From the NCBI GenBank assembly GCA_951812925.1, contig OX638371.1:32028101-32092100 (forward strand): a stretch of DNA of 64,000 nt, in the 5' to 3' direction. Source of the stretch: Calliopum simillimum (Eukaryota > Arthropoda > Insecta > Diptera > Lauxaniidae). Both the position numbers and the translations under genes were made by a program. How positions within the stretch are numbered: position 1 is the stretch's first letter; each line of letters starts with the position of its first letter. The notes under the pieces are model-generated. The model was not told the DNA's origin. It did not search any database and worked only from the letters and a program-made list of their open reading frames with translations. Shown here one piece after another: positions 54,693 through 64,000 of this stretch.

Positions 54693-54943
54693 GATTTTTT
54701 TTTTGCGCCTGTGTAATCTTTTATATATGGATGTTAGTTTTTCTATATAACATGACGATTAAAAAAACATATATACACTTGGTGACAACACTTCAAACGA
54801 TAAAGATGTCTATACAGCAAATAGTTTGGGTGTAAAATTCAGACCACATTGGAATGAATACAAATGCACACCAAACTGGGTATAAAACCTATGCTACAAA
54901 TTGGTATACAAACCGTTTAATTTACCGTTTCAATTTAAAAAAA

Positions 54944-55061
54944 ACGACCGCAGTAGGATTCGAACCTACGATCGTCCGTGTGATACATAGAAACATTTTA
55001 TTTTTATTTACAATTACAAACTCGTTGGACCGCTACACCATCGCTTGATGCGATGAAGAGG
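54944..55061 (-). repeat. tRNA-like repeat, copy 3 of the CCTCTTCAT-headed family
   Basis: On the minus strand CCTCTTCATCGCATCAAG is followed by GATGGTGTAGCGGTCCAACG (A box), a long AT insert, and GTAGGTTCGAATCCTAC (perfect B-box T-arm, 5-bp stem and 7-nt loop) then TGCGGTCG. The flanking AAGCAAATGTTGTACAGCCT is shared with copy 1. Confidence 0.78.
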
Positions 55062-55238
55062 TTTTAAATATGTGTATTAAGCAAATGTTGTACAGCCTTA
55101 CATAGAATCATTTTGTAATATGTTTCAATTCAATTAATCAAAAGTAAATGAATTAGAGAAAGGAAAGTAGAAAATTGAAATAAAACAAAGTTAAATAAAA
55201 AAATTATTATAAAAAAAAAAAATAAAATAAAAAAAAAA

Positions 55239-55331
55239 CGACCGCAGGATACAAACCTGCGACCTTCCGTGTGATATAATTACATACAAACTCGTTAAAC
55301 CGCTGCACCATCGCCTGATACGATGAAGAGG
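55239..55331 (-). repeat. tRNA-like repeat, copy 4 of the CCTCTTCAT-headed family
   Basis: It has the same order as copy 3 but a shorter insert. The T-arm GCAGGTTTGTATCCTGC keeps its stem although the B box has drifted. It lies 178 bp from copy 3, in the same orientation. Confidence 0.75.
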
Positions 55332-55719
55332 TATTGTACAAAATTTGTGTATAAAGCAAACGTTGTTCAAACAGAATTTGATATTAGAATTATACAATTT
55401 TGGTATGAAATTTATAGAATTTAAACGTTTTTGGCTTAGAACAACTTCATAAGAAACTTTTATAAATTATATCAAAAAATTCGAACACATAAGTTAATAA
55501 AAACAAATAGTATGAATAAGTTTATACTTTATCCTCAAACTTTTTGCTGTGTAGCAATCAAGAAAAATGCGCAGTCATTTTATCCACTTACCTGAAAAAA
55601 AAAAAAACAGATTTAAAATATTCAGCTATAGCTAAAGTTTAATTACGTCAAAAAGTTCTGTTCAAAGGGTTATTTTGAATTACAGAAAGGGTATACTTAC
55701 CGTACAAAAAATATCTCAA

Positions 55720-56210
55720 GTTGGTGAAAAAGGTGAAGCAAATCTTTCAGCAGAATTTCGACACTTCAATACGACATATTGATGTAAGGGCAGGTACCTC
55801 AAAATATACTACGCAAAGGTTAAAGAAGAAAAGTAAGCTGAAAGTCTACAAAATTCATAAAGTACCAGATTGTCTCGATGAAAAGCAGCTGGTGGCTTAA
55901 AAGCAAGCCCAAAAATTATATGAAGGCTTCCTGACTAAATTTGACTGGAGTGTAATGAACGCTGAAACACACGTTAAAGCAGATTTCAAACTGCCACCGG
56001 GACTCGAATTTTATACCTGTACGGAGGAGGATTATATGGTTTGGTAGGCCCTGCCCCAGTCTGAGAAGGATTTTTTTTTTTATACAGGACACAACAAATT
56101 CGAAAATTTATATTGGCGAGTGTCTTGAAAAAAATGAACATTTTGTTCAAGATTTCAGAAATAAATGGCGAAGGGCGTACGGTACTGTCGACGAAACAAC
56201 TGTACAAATC
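55720..56210 (+). pseudogene. Tc1/mariner (IS630-like) transposase remnant, internally deleted
   Basis: One broken frame reads TTQRLKKKSKLKVYKIHKVP, KLYEGFLTKFDWSVMNAETH, then VKADFKLPPGLEFYT, YMVW and, after a T-run, GHNKFENLYWRVS. A last part reads DFRNKWRRAYGTVDETTVQI. The order (L-K-K-S-xLKxYKxxKVP; 'DDExYVKADFKQLPG'; 'YMVWxA'; 'YxxECLEKxLLPF'; 'FKxKWxKAxxTV') matches a group of insect IS630-like transposases. The catalytic Asp position in 'MDDE' reads MNAE, and the segment with the other two acidic residues is deleted. Confidence 0.6.
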
Positions 56211-58025
56211 TTATGTCGATTTCGTTGTCTCTTTTTTCTTTTGTTTCGAACAGAGATAGGGCAGAAAAAATGCAGAATTCTTTTAAGAAAGGAAAACGAT
56301 ATTAATAAAGGGCATTAAGAATAATAAAAAAGTTCACTTAATTAAATGATAATGAACATTTCTTTCCTTGAATTTTATTAAACTTTAATGAACATTTTTA
56401 TTGAAGTAGGTATCATTTAATTTGAATTTAAGAAACTTATTTTAAAAATTTTCATTTGAGTTTCATTAAATTCAATGATATAATTTTCCCTTCCAATAGA
56501 TTTAGTCATAATGAAAAAGTTTTCATTACCACCAAATCAATTTATAGTGAAACAAATTTCACTAATACTAAGTTTAGTGAAAAATAAAATTTATTACAGA
56601 ACCCCTAAGATTGGTTTCTATATTTAAATTTTTTGGCGTCTAGGCTGTGTTTACACCCAAAACGGGAATGTGAACGGTGTTCCGGCATCAAACGTATACC
56701 AGTTTACCCTATGGCACGTCTCGTACAAAATTTAAAACATAAATAAAATGATATTTTACAAAATCTGAAAGTATTAAATCAATGGGTTCTACAACTATAA
56801 AAATCTGAAAAAGTAGAATATTTCAATGAACATATATTTCTTCACAAGGATTTTATTATTAATTTCCACCATTTTTAAATAAGTATAAAACAAAAAAAAT
56901 TTGAGAAACTATGCAATTTAATCTAAAGTTTAAAATTACATTAAGTTATAAATAACATTTAGCTATTCATGTCATATAAGTATGTAAATGATCTACCTTT
57001 GTGGTGATTTAAAAAAGTTTTACAAACTTTTATCAAACATAATTTACTGGCCTGAAATATTGATTTCACTGAAACCCATCGGAATCTTTATATTTATGAA
57101 GGCATCAGCTCGATGGGAGAAGCAACTCTTTATGTTACCATTAAAATGTTTGTGTGCTTTGTGTCAAACGCCGCATAAAAAATTAAGAATTAATTTGGTT
57201 TGTGTTCTGTATCTGTTTCTGTTGTTGGTTTTTCGATTTCGAGCTGTTCAGAGGTTTTAGGTTATCGCGCTTTCAGGTCATTCATGTTCGACAAACGCGT
57301 TTAAATTTCAATGGTTCAGCAGCGAAGACGGTGCCATTTGTTGTTGGTGTTGTTTTTAGTATGCGCGAAGCCCAATTTAATTCACTTTGTTCGATGAGCA
57401 TTATCAACAGATAACCGATAAATTTGGATGGGTTCACGCTCTTAATGGGAATCACAAACATCATCGTCACCAGCAAGCCGCAGCCGCTGTTTGTCGGCAC
57501 AGGTGACTTAATAGAGAGGTAACACGTTGACCGAACGAGGTAACCGAAACAAAACAGAAAGCAACACAAGCAACTGAAAGAAATTGAGAAAAAGAAAAAC
57601 CAAAACAAAGGTGTGGACTTGGACTTGACTTTATTCGTACGAGTACGAGTAGAGAAGCATTTGACCAAACGATATCACAATAAATTAGGAAACGAAATCT
57701 CCACTAAATAAAGACATAAATTACACTTATGGTGAGAGATAAAAGCCCAGCCAAGCAAAACAAAGTAAGGCAGAACAAAAACAAAGAAAGAAGAAGAAAA
57801 AAAAAAAAAATTAACAAAATAAAAGAATCAAACAGAAATTTATTTATGAGGTGATAAGAATCACTGAAGCCACTGAAATCCTATAGAGACATATTGTGTG
57901 CATTATGAGGTGAGACTGAGGTGAGGTGCGGCATCTGCAACATTACGAGATATCATTGAATATACCACGCATAAACTTAAGCTACGATGACACTTCACTC
58001 CCGACTCGCGACGTCATAAGTACAT
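56211..58025. other. unassigned sequence
   Basis: 56330-56600 has many ATTTAATGAA/TTCATTAAA inverted words, perhaps an old MITE. 57100-57700 is G+C-richer and may be single-copy DNA. No gene is supported. Confidence 0.4.
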
Positions 58026-58973
58026 TGTTGTGTTGAATTGACTTGAGTTGAGTTGGAGTTGAGTTGAGTTGAGTTGAGTTGAGTTGAGTTAAGTTGAGTT
58101 GAGTTGAGTTGAGTTGAGTTGAGTTGAGTTGAGTTGGGTTGAGTTGAGTTGAGTTGAGTTGAGTTGTGTTGAGTTAAGTTGAGTTGAGTTGGGTTGAGTT
58201 GAGTTGAGTTGAGTTGCGTTGAGTTGAGTTGAGTTGCGATGAGTTGAGTTGAGTTGAGTTGAGTTGAGTTGAGTTGAGTTGCGTTGAGTCGAGTTGAGTC
58301 GAGTTGAGTTGAGTTGAGTTGAGTTGAGTTGAGTTGAGTTGAGTCGAGTTGAGTTGAGTTGAGTTGAGTTGAGTTGAGTTGAGTTGAGTTGAGTTGAGTT
58401 GAGTTGAGTTGAGTTGAGTTGAGTTGAGTTGAGTTGAGTTGAGTTGAGTTGAGTTGAGTTGAGTTGAGTTGAGTTGAGTTGAGTTGAGTCGAGTTGAGTT
58501 GAGTTGAGTCGAGTCGAGTCGAGTTGAGTTGAGTTGAGTCGAGTTGAGTTGAGTTGAGTTGTGTCGAGTTGAGTTGAGTTGAGTTGAGTTGAGTTGAGTT
58601 GAGTTGAGTTGAGTTGAGTTGAGTTGAGTTGAGTTGAGTCGAGTTGAGTCGAGTTGAGTTGAGTTGAGTTGAGTTGAGTCGAGTCGAGTCGAGTTGAGTC
58701 GAGATGAGTTGAGTTGAGTTGAGTTGAGTCGAGTTGAGTTGAGTTGAGTTGAGTTGAGTTGAGTTGAGTTGAGTTGAGTTGAGTTGAGTTGAGTTGAGTT
58801 GAGTTGAGTTGAGTTGAGTTGAGTTGAGTTGAGTTGAGTTGAGTTGAGTTGAGTTGAGTTGAGTTGAGTTGAGTTGAGTTGAGTTGAGTTGAGTTGAGTT
58901 GAGTTGAGTTGAGTTGAGTTGAATTGAATTGAATTGAATTAAGTTCAATTCAGTTGAGTTGAGTTGAGTTGAG
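58026..58973. repeat. GAGTT pentanucleotide array, ~0.95 kb (~190 units)
   Basis: Nearly uninterrupted (GAGTT)n. Single-base variants (GAGTC most often, also GCGTT, GGGTT, AAGTT, GAGAT) are concentrated at 58270-58330, 58495-58570 and 58640-58735. The 3' edge shifts to GAATT units. The unit has no stop codon in any minus-strand frame, which alone explains the 317-codon Asn-Ser-Thr-Gln-Leu frame there. Confidence 0.98.
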
Positions 58974-60305
58974 AATGTTTTATCCCTCTATACAAATATT
59001 TGTTTTCTTTCTTCAAAATTTATTAAAAGATTAAGAAAATGTAACATCGAATAAGTGCACCCATGGCTTTAGCACAACGACATATATTCAAATTGAACTC
59101 CATTGCTGATGATTATGAGAAATTCTTTTGATTCAGCTAAAACGCTTGGGCCAACTTGTCGTTGGACAGCAATAATAATAATAATGCGATCCCATAAGCG
59201 AATTAATGCGATCAATGTTTACGGCAACCAGAGCGATACGATCGACGACTGGCTCATGGCTTATAGAGCCATAGATTGAGATGTTGCCTCAATTAGATGC
59301 TGATGTTTTGGTTGTTTAATATTGTTTCCTGACCCATGATTTAAATGTTTCTATATTATGTGCCCTTTTGTTTTTATTTTTTTGTATTTTATTCTGAGAC
59401 CAATAGATTGAACTGAAAGTTGTCGCCTGTTTGCTTTCTTGAAAGACAATAAATCTTTTTTAATGCATTTTTCTTTAACATTTATTTAGATTACTTCAAC
59501 ATGGAAACGCGGTTAAGAGCTGCCGAAAAAGACTTTTTACAGCTACATTAATTCGGCTCAATTTTATTTACTTGATATTATTCTTTTTATATTTGATAGC
59601 TCACTTAAAAACGCGTCATTTTAAAAGAATTTTAGAAGAAATTCAACTAAAAAGGTTTTTTATTTAAATTAATTTTATACAGAGCTGAGAATATATTCGG
59701 CGGCTAGCATCGAAAATCATTGAATAAAAAGTGAGTTGATTGTAACAATTTGTTTTTATAAAAATCTGAGAACCCAACTGCAAATTTCGAAAAAAATGAG
59801 ATTAACATGGCCTCCTATAAATTTTGAAAAATCTTACATGCAATATAATTAAAAAAAATGCACTTCGCTAGTATGGGACGAATAGGGGACACATAATAAA
59901 ATACAGAACATTTGTATGTCCCGTATTTGTCAAATAAATTCTGGGGCAGGTAGCCGAAAAAAAAAAACTGTCCCCGGAAATGCAAAACGGTTGCATAAGA
60001 GACTAAAGACGAAGTCAAGAGCTTTCAATCATGGTCATCAAAATAGAAATCGGTTGAAATTTGAGCGAGATATCACAGTTTTTACATACAACGTTTATTT
60101 GTAAGGGTGAGATTTGGGGTATTTTTGTTTCACAGTGTATTTTGCATCCACAAATTTTTTTATGTGTGCTACATTACGTTAAAGCGTAATAAATAGTGAA
60201 ACTTTCAAGGCAAAAAAATCAAAATCGGTTAGTGGTTTCACTGCGAATTTCAGCCTGAATATTGGGATATTTTTTAATTCTGCACAGAGCCAAATCGACC
60301 ATATA
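58974..60305. other. unassigned sequence
   Basis: Includes the inverted copy (60121-60225) of the repeat at 4030-4124. 59050-59330 is less AT-rich, without a gene. Confidence 0.4.
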
Positions 60306-61613
60306 CAGGGTGGCTGATTCGAACTGTTACCAACCTCAGATAGACTTATCTGACAGATGGAACATGACAGCTATCTAAAAATTGGCATGATGTTAGTTCA
60401 TTCTATTGTCAACAAGTAACCAAAAGCATTTGCGCGTCAATTTATTGAAAATAAAAAATTTTCGAAATGGAATTCAAACGTAATAGTGTGATTGCTCTTT
60501 ATTTGGCTGGAAAATCGCAACCAGCAATTGTTCGTGAGCTGAAACATTTAAAAGTGAATAAAATGTTTGTGTATCGGACCATAACACGTTACAATGGTAC
60601 CGGCAGCGTTGCCAAACGACATGGTGGTGGTCGGAAAATAACTGCAACATCACCAGAAATGGTTCGAAAGGTGAAGGCCAGAATTGAGCGAAATCCGAGA
60701 CGCAGTGGCAGACAAATGGCTGCCGAGCTGAAAATATCGCGTAAACGAATGCAACACCTATTGTCAAACAAGCTCGGACTAAAGGCCCTCAAGTTCCAAA
60801 AGGCGCATGATCTCACTCCTGCTCAAAAAAAAGTTAGGCTCGATAGAGCCAAGGAGTTGTTGCGCTTGCACGCCGCCGGAAATCTGTCACAAATTGTCTT
60901 CTCTGGTGAGAAAAATTACTGTATCCAGCAATATGTAAACAAACAAAATTATCGGGTTTACTTGACAGAGAGGTCCTACGATAATTTGAATGTTCGTTTG
61001 GCCACCAGGACGCAGGACCGCATGTGATGGTTTGGGCTGCAGTGACTGCTGATGGGCGCTCACCACTCGTTTTTTTGGCCGCTGGCGTCAAAGTAAACGC
61101 CCAGGTGTATCGTGAATCAGTGTTGGAGGGTGCTTTACTACCGTGGGCACGCAAACATTTCGGTCGCAAGCCATGGACATTCCAACAAGACTCGGCACCG
61201 TCACACAAAGCTCGTGTGAATCAAGAATGGTTAGAAAAAACGTTCCTAGCTTCATTTCTGCTCAACAATGGCTCTCAAATTCGCCTGATGCGAATCCGCT
61301 GGATTTCTCAATCTGGGGTATGTTGGACAGGAAGGTCTTGACTAAAAAATACCAGAGCGTTGATGCGCTAAAAGTGGCCTTTCAACGAGAATGGCGCAAA
61401 CTTCCACAAAATCAAATTCGTGCAGCATGCGACTCGTTCTTTGACCGTCTACGGGCCATAGTTAAGGCCAAAGGTGGCCATATCGAAAATCTCAACAAGA
61501 TTCTTAAAATTTGAACATTTCCCAACAATTATAGCGTTTGATCAATAAAATCTGTGCATGGAAACTAAAAATATAGTCTTTTGAATTGGTAACACTTCGA
61601 ATCAGCCACCCTG
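60306..61613 (+). mobile_element. 1,308-bp Tc1/mariner element, full length with DD37D-type transposase
   Basis: TA duplications (60304-60305 and 61614-61615) flank inverted termini. The left is CAGGGTGGCTGATTCGAACT and the right, in reverse complement, is CAGGGTGGCTGATTCGAAGT; both continue GTTACCAA, giving about 28 bp of near-perfect repeat. Length and single transposase gene are typical of complete Tc1/mariner elements. Confidence 0.95.
60467..61514 (+). pseudogene. DD37D-type Tc1/mariner transposase, inactivated
   Basis: Start ATG 60467 (MEFKRNSVIALYLAGKSQPA). The N-terminus has two HTH regions with the linker VAKRHGGGRKITATSPEMVR. The first catalytic block reads IVFSGEK where the family has FSDEK, so the first Asp is Gly. 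A frameshift near 61015 precedes VMVWAAVTADGRSPLVFLAA. The second Asp is in TFQQDSAPSHKARVNQEWLE. A frameshift in an A-run near 61236 (one A short) precedes NSPDANPLDFSIW, which gives the third Asp. Counted across the shift, 37 residues separate the last two acidic residues (DD37D, maT/mori type). The frame ends LNKILKI at 61514. Two shifts and the lost Asp make it inactive, but the copy is otherwise well preserved. Confidence 0.9.
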
Positions 61614-61637
61614 TAGAATAGAATAAAAGTAAATAGA

Positions 61638-61945
61638 TTTCTCTCTGGTTTTTATCCAAAAAAGAAAATTTACATCAAAACCATAGAGAAATTCTTTTTG
61701 TTTCCATTTATAAGTAGAAATCTCATTATTTTCAGTGAGATTTCTTCCTAAAGCAATGTTTTCACTCTACCGAAAATTATGTGAAAATCATCTTAATTTT
61801 ATGAGATATCTTCTTGAAGAACAATACGATTTCTTCTTAATACATATTATAAGATTTTCATACAAAATTTTATTTTAAGAAGATTTCTGTATGTAGTTTT
61901 GATGTGACTTTCTTTCTAGATGAAAACCATAGAAAAAATCTTCTT
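61638..61945. mobile_element. possible ~300-bp MITE
   Basis: TTTCTCTCTGGTTTTTATCC and, near 61640-61690, ACATCAAAACCATAG are matched in inverted order by AGTTTTGATGTGACTTTCTT and GATGAAAACCATAGAAAAAA near 61895-61945. The termini have several mismatches and no duplication was found. Confidence 0.45.
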
Positions 61946-64000
61946 ACTTTTGTTGTAAGAATAAATTGATGGTAAAGACGATTCATATAAAAAATTAAAA
62001 TGACTTACACTGTCTCTGTTTTTAAATGCCTCAATCATTCTCCATACAAAATAAATATGTAAATACATAAGGTTCTGTCAAATCCCAAAAAAAAAACTTT
62101 TTATACGATTTTCTCCTTAAAACCTAGAAATTTATAAGTAACCTCTAAAATATTTTCGCATCATTTCTATATGGAATATAACATAAAATAATGTTCTCAC
62201 GTTACATTATTTTAGACATTTCTCTATGAAAAATTCATATTGGTCCTTATTGATTTTAACGATTTTTTTGCTTTCAGTATAAAATGTTGACCTCTTAATG
62301 TTCAGCAACTAGTAGTGAAATTTTAAAGCAAATATTTCTGCAGTACATGCTGACGCAATATTCCCCTGTTTTAGGTGTCATTTTTGTACGTTTTTCAGAA
62401 AAGTGTAAAAATTACCCATATGTGGGGGTTGAAGACGGTTAAAATTTTCTACAAAACTATTCCTCGCGATATCCTGCATAAGTTTACTGAACTCATGATA
62501 CACCTCAGGTGTAAGGATCATATAGTTAAAATCATTGATTTAACACAAGAATGCATTATTTTTGTTTTTTCATGGACTTAAAAACTTAAAAAATCGATTA
62601 AAAAAAACCTGACGTGCTGAAGAAAAACGACCGTCTACTTAAGGTCTACTTTAAGAATTTTTTGGATTTTCTCATGTGTTTTACAAAAGTTTGAAATTGT
62701 CGGATAGCGCAATAGTTCGTCCGCTAGAGGACGCCAATTGTGTAAAAAATGTTTATGTTTATGTTCTATTTACAGAATTCACACAACATTTTTTATAACT
62801 ACAAAATAACTATAACTCAACTTTGGCCAAGTCATAAACTACCATATAATAAGTTTTGACCCAAATTAATACTTAAATAGCCCTTCTCTAATCATTAGAG
62901 TCTAATGTCTTTGGTAAACTTACGTTCCTAACGCACGGAAAAAACTGAATTATATTTTAAATCATAGTACATACCTTCCACTTTCATGATCAAGAGTTCG
63001 ATTTTGAAACTGTCAACACACAAAACACAATACTCAAACGGAAAGAAAACTTTTATTTTTTTTCCAGCGAAAATCGATCAAAAGTTACTGAACTTTTTTT
63101 AATCTTCGTTCATTTTACATATTTATTAAAAACTCTCTAAAAATTTTATAAAAACTTCAAATTTCCTCCTTAGCAGTATTTCAAGATTAGCATAGTAAAA
63201 ATTAGCAAACACGATAGTAAAAATTATTAAGCGGAATGCAATTTTTTTTATTTTTTTTCAAACAGTTTATATTAAAAAAAAGGACAATTAATATAAGAAA
63301 AAAAAAAAATCATTAAATTTAAAAAACATTATTGAAAAAACTTTTTTTTTTTTGTATTTAGCATTGGGCGTTGCTGACGTTTTAAGTTTAATGTCTTGTA
63401 AATTTATTGCAGAAAGTTTAATAGAAATAATCATTAAACTCTGAAATGTTTTGTTTTTTAAACTTTTTCCAAACTTTACGTAACACTTTGTATGAAATGT
63501 TTTCCACTATGAAAATAATGCATACTTTCTATGTGAGAAAGTATCCAGATTAAATACTTCCTTACACACTTTGAAAGTAAGAAAGTTTACAGTTGGGCTT
63601 TATTTTATATACATTGTAGGTGAAAAAGTATCCACACTGATTGGCTTGTCATATAATATACAATGTGTATCGCAAATTGTATTTTTAGCTGTGATCCTTA
63701 CATTTCTGTTTTGAAAGTTTTAAAGTTTTTGCAATTAAACTTTAAGTTAAATGTTTTTTCAGATCTTCTGTACGGCTCACAGTGGCAGATCGTGACCATA
63801 AATAGACAACAAATTACAATAAAATTTTTTTTTTTACATCATTCGTCAGTCAATACTTAGGGACGAAAACAAAAAAAGTATAAAAGTTAAAATTTTCTTT
63901 GGTTTAAGTAACACAGTGGGCTTAAAGTTAAACTTTGAACAGCAAAAATGCTGAATGAAACTTTTCATATTAGCAACTGTCGGATATATTTTGCAACGTT
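61946..64000. other. unassigned AT-rich sequence
   Basis: Long poly-A and poly-T tracts at 63240-63355 and repeated GAAAGTA/TACTTTC words at 63500-63650 are seen. No gene is supported. Confidence 0.4.

Noticed and set aside
57995..58948. 317-codon minus-strand frame of Asn-Ser-Thr-Gln-Leu repeats
   Set aside because: It is a pure consequence of the GAGTT pentamer, which has no stop in any minus-strand frame. No start context, no unique sequence.
58026..58973. GAGTT array as telomeric repeat
   Set aside because: Canonical insect telomere repeat is TTAGG, and flies lack it; the array is internal, interrupted by variants and flanked by ordinary sequence.
1..64000. CRISPR arrays, operons, phage or bacterial genes
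   Set aside because: None seen; introns, poly-A/T composition and transposon families are those of an insect nucleus.

Overview
The window looks like dipteran nuclear DNA. It is AT-rich, has no operons, and is filled with insect-type transposable elements (mariner, DD37D Tc1/mariner, Helitron, Penelope, a CsRn1-like Ty3/gypsy element, an RTE-like LINE, and many short elements with terminal inverted repeats). The element set and the interspersed repeats would suit a large-genome fly such as a tephritid, but that is inference. I found no host gene that I can defend. Nearly every recognisable reading frame is a broken transposon gene, so this is probably intergenic or intronic heterochromatin-like sequence.

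Layout. 1-10 kb: a degenerate 51-bp tandem repeat, a Myb/SANT-like gene remnant, a Helitron fragment, a non-autonomous element with Transib-like ends (CACAGTG termini, 5-bp GC-rich target duplication), two remnants of a tnp2-like transposase with a DUF4806-like partner gene, and a decayed mariner. 10.2-15.6 kb: a broken CsRn1-like pol on the minus strand, cut by a 429-bp inverted-repeat element, beside a Q-rich plus-strand reading frame; 160-bp inverted (not direct) repeats bound the whole. 16.9-24 kb: a second Q-rich/DUF4806-like remnant and a 3.4-kb inverted-repeat unit that holds a hairpin MITE, a second MITE and a complete type I hammerhead ribozyme motif. 24-29 kb: a Myb-like remnant, a 1.4-kb multi-armed palindrome, a 265-bp hAT-type MITE with an 8-bp duplication, and another tnp2-like/DUF4806-like pair.

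29-36 kb: tRNA-headed repeats and the best-preserved gene, a 5'-truncated Penelope ORF (RT plus GIY-YIG) followed by a hammerhead-like motif. 36-44 kb: MITEs, a pogo-like tail, a 140-bp tandem family, a 1,384-bp near-perfect foldback, and an RTE-like LINE fragment. 44-58 kb: mostly unassigned, with a deleted 735-bp mariner, a MITE caught in a filled/empty-site comparison, nested inverted-repeat units, tRNA-headed repeats, and a Tc1/mariner remnant. 58-64 kb: a 0.95-kb GAGTT pentanucleotide array and a complete but inactivated 1.3-kb DD37D element.

The genes form no host pathway. The recurring themes are (1) ribozyme motifs tied to Penelope-like sequence, (2) a repeated pairing of a tnp2-like transposase with a DUF4806-like protein, and (3) several generations of foldback elements nested in one another.
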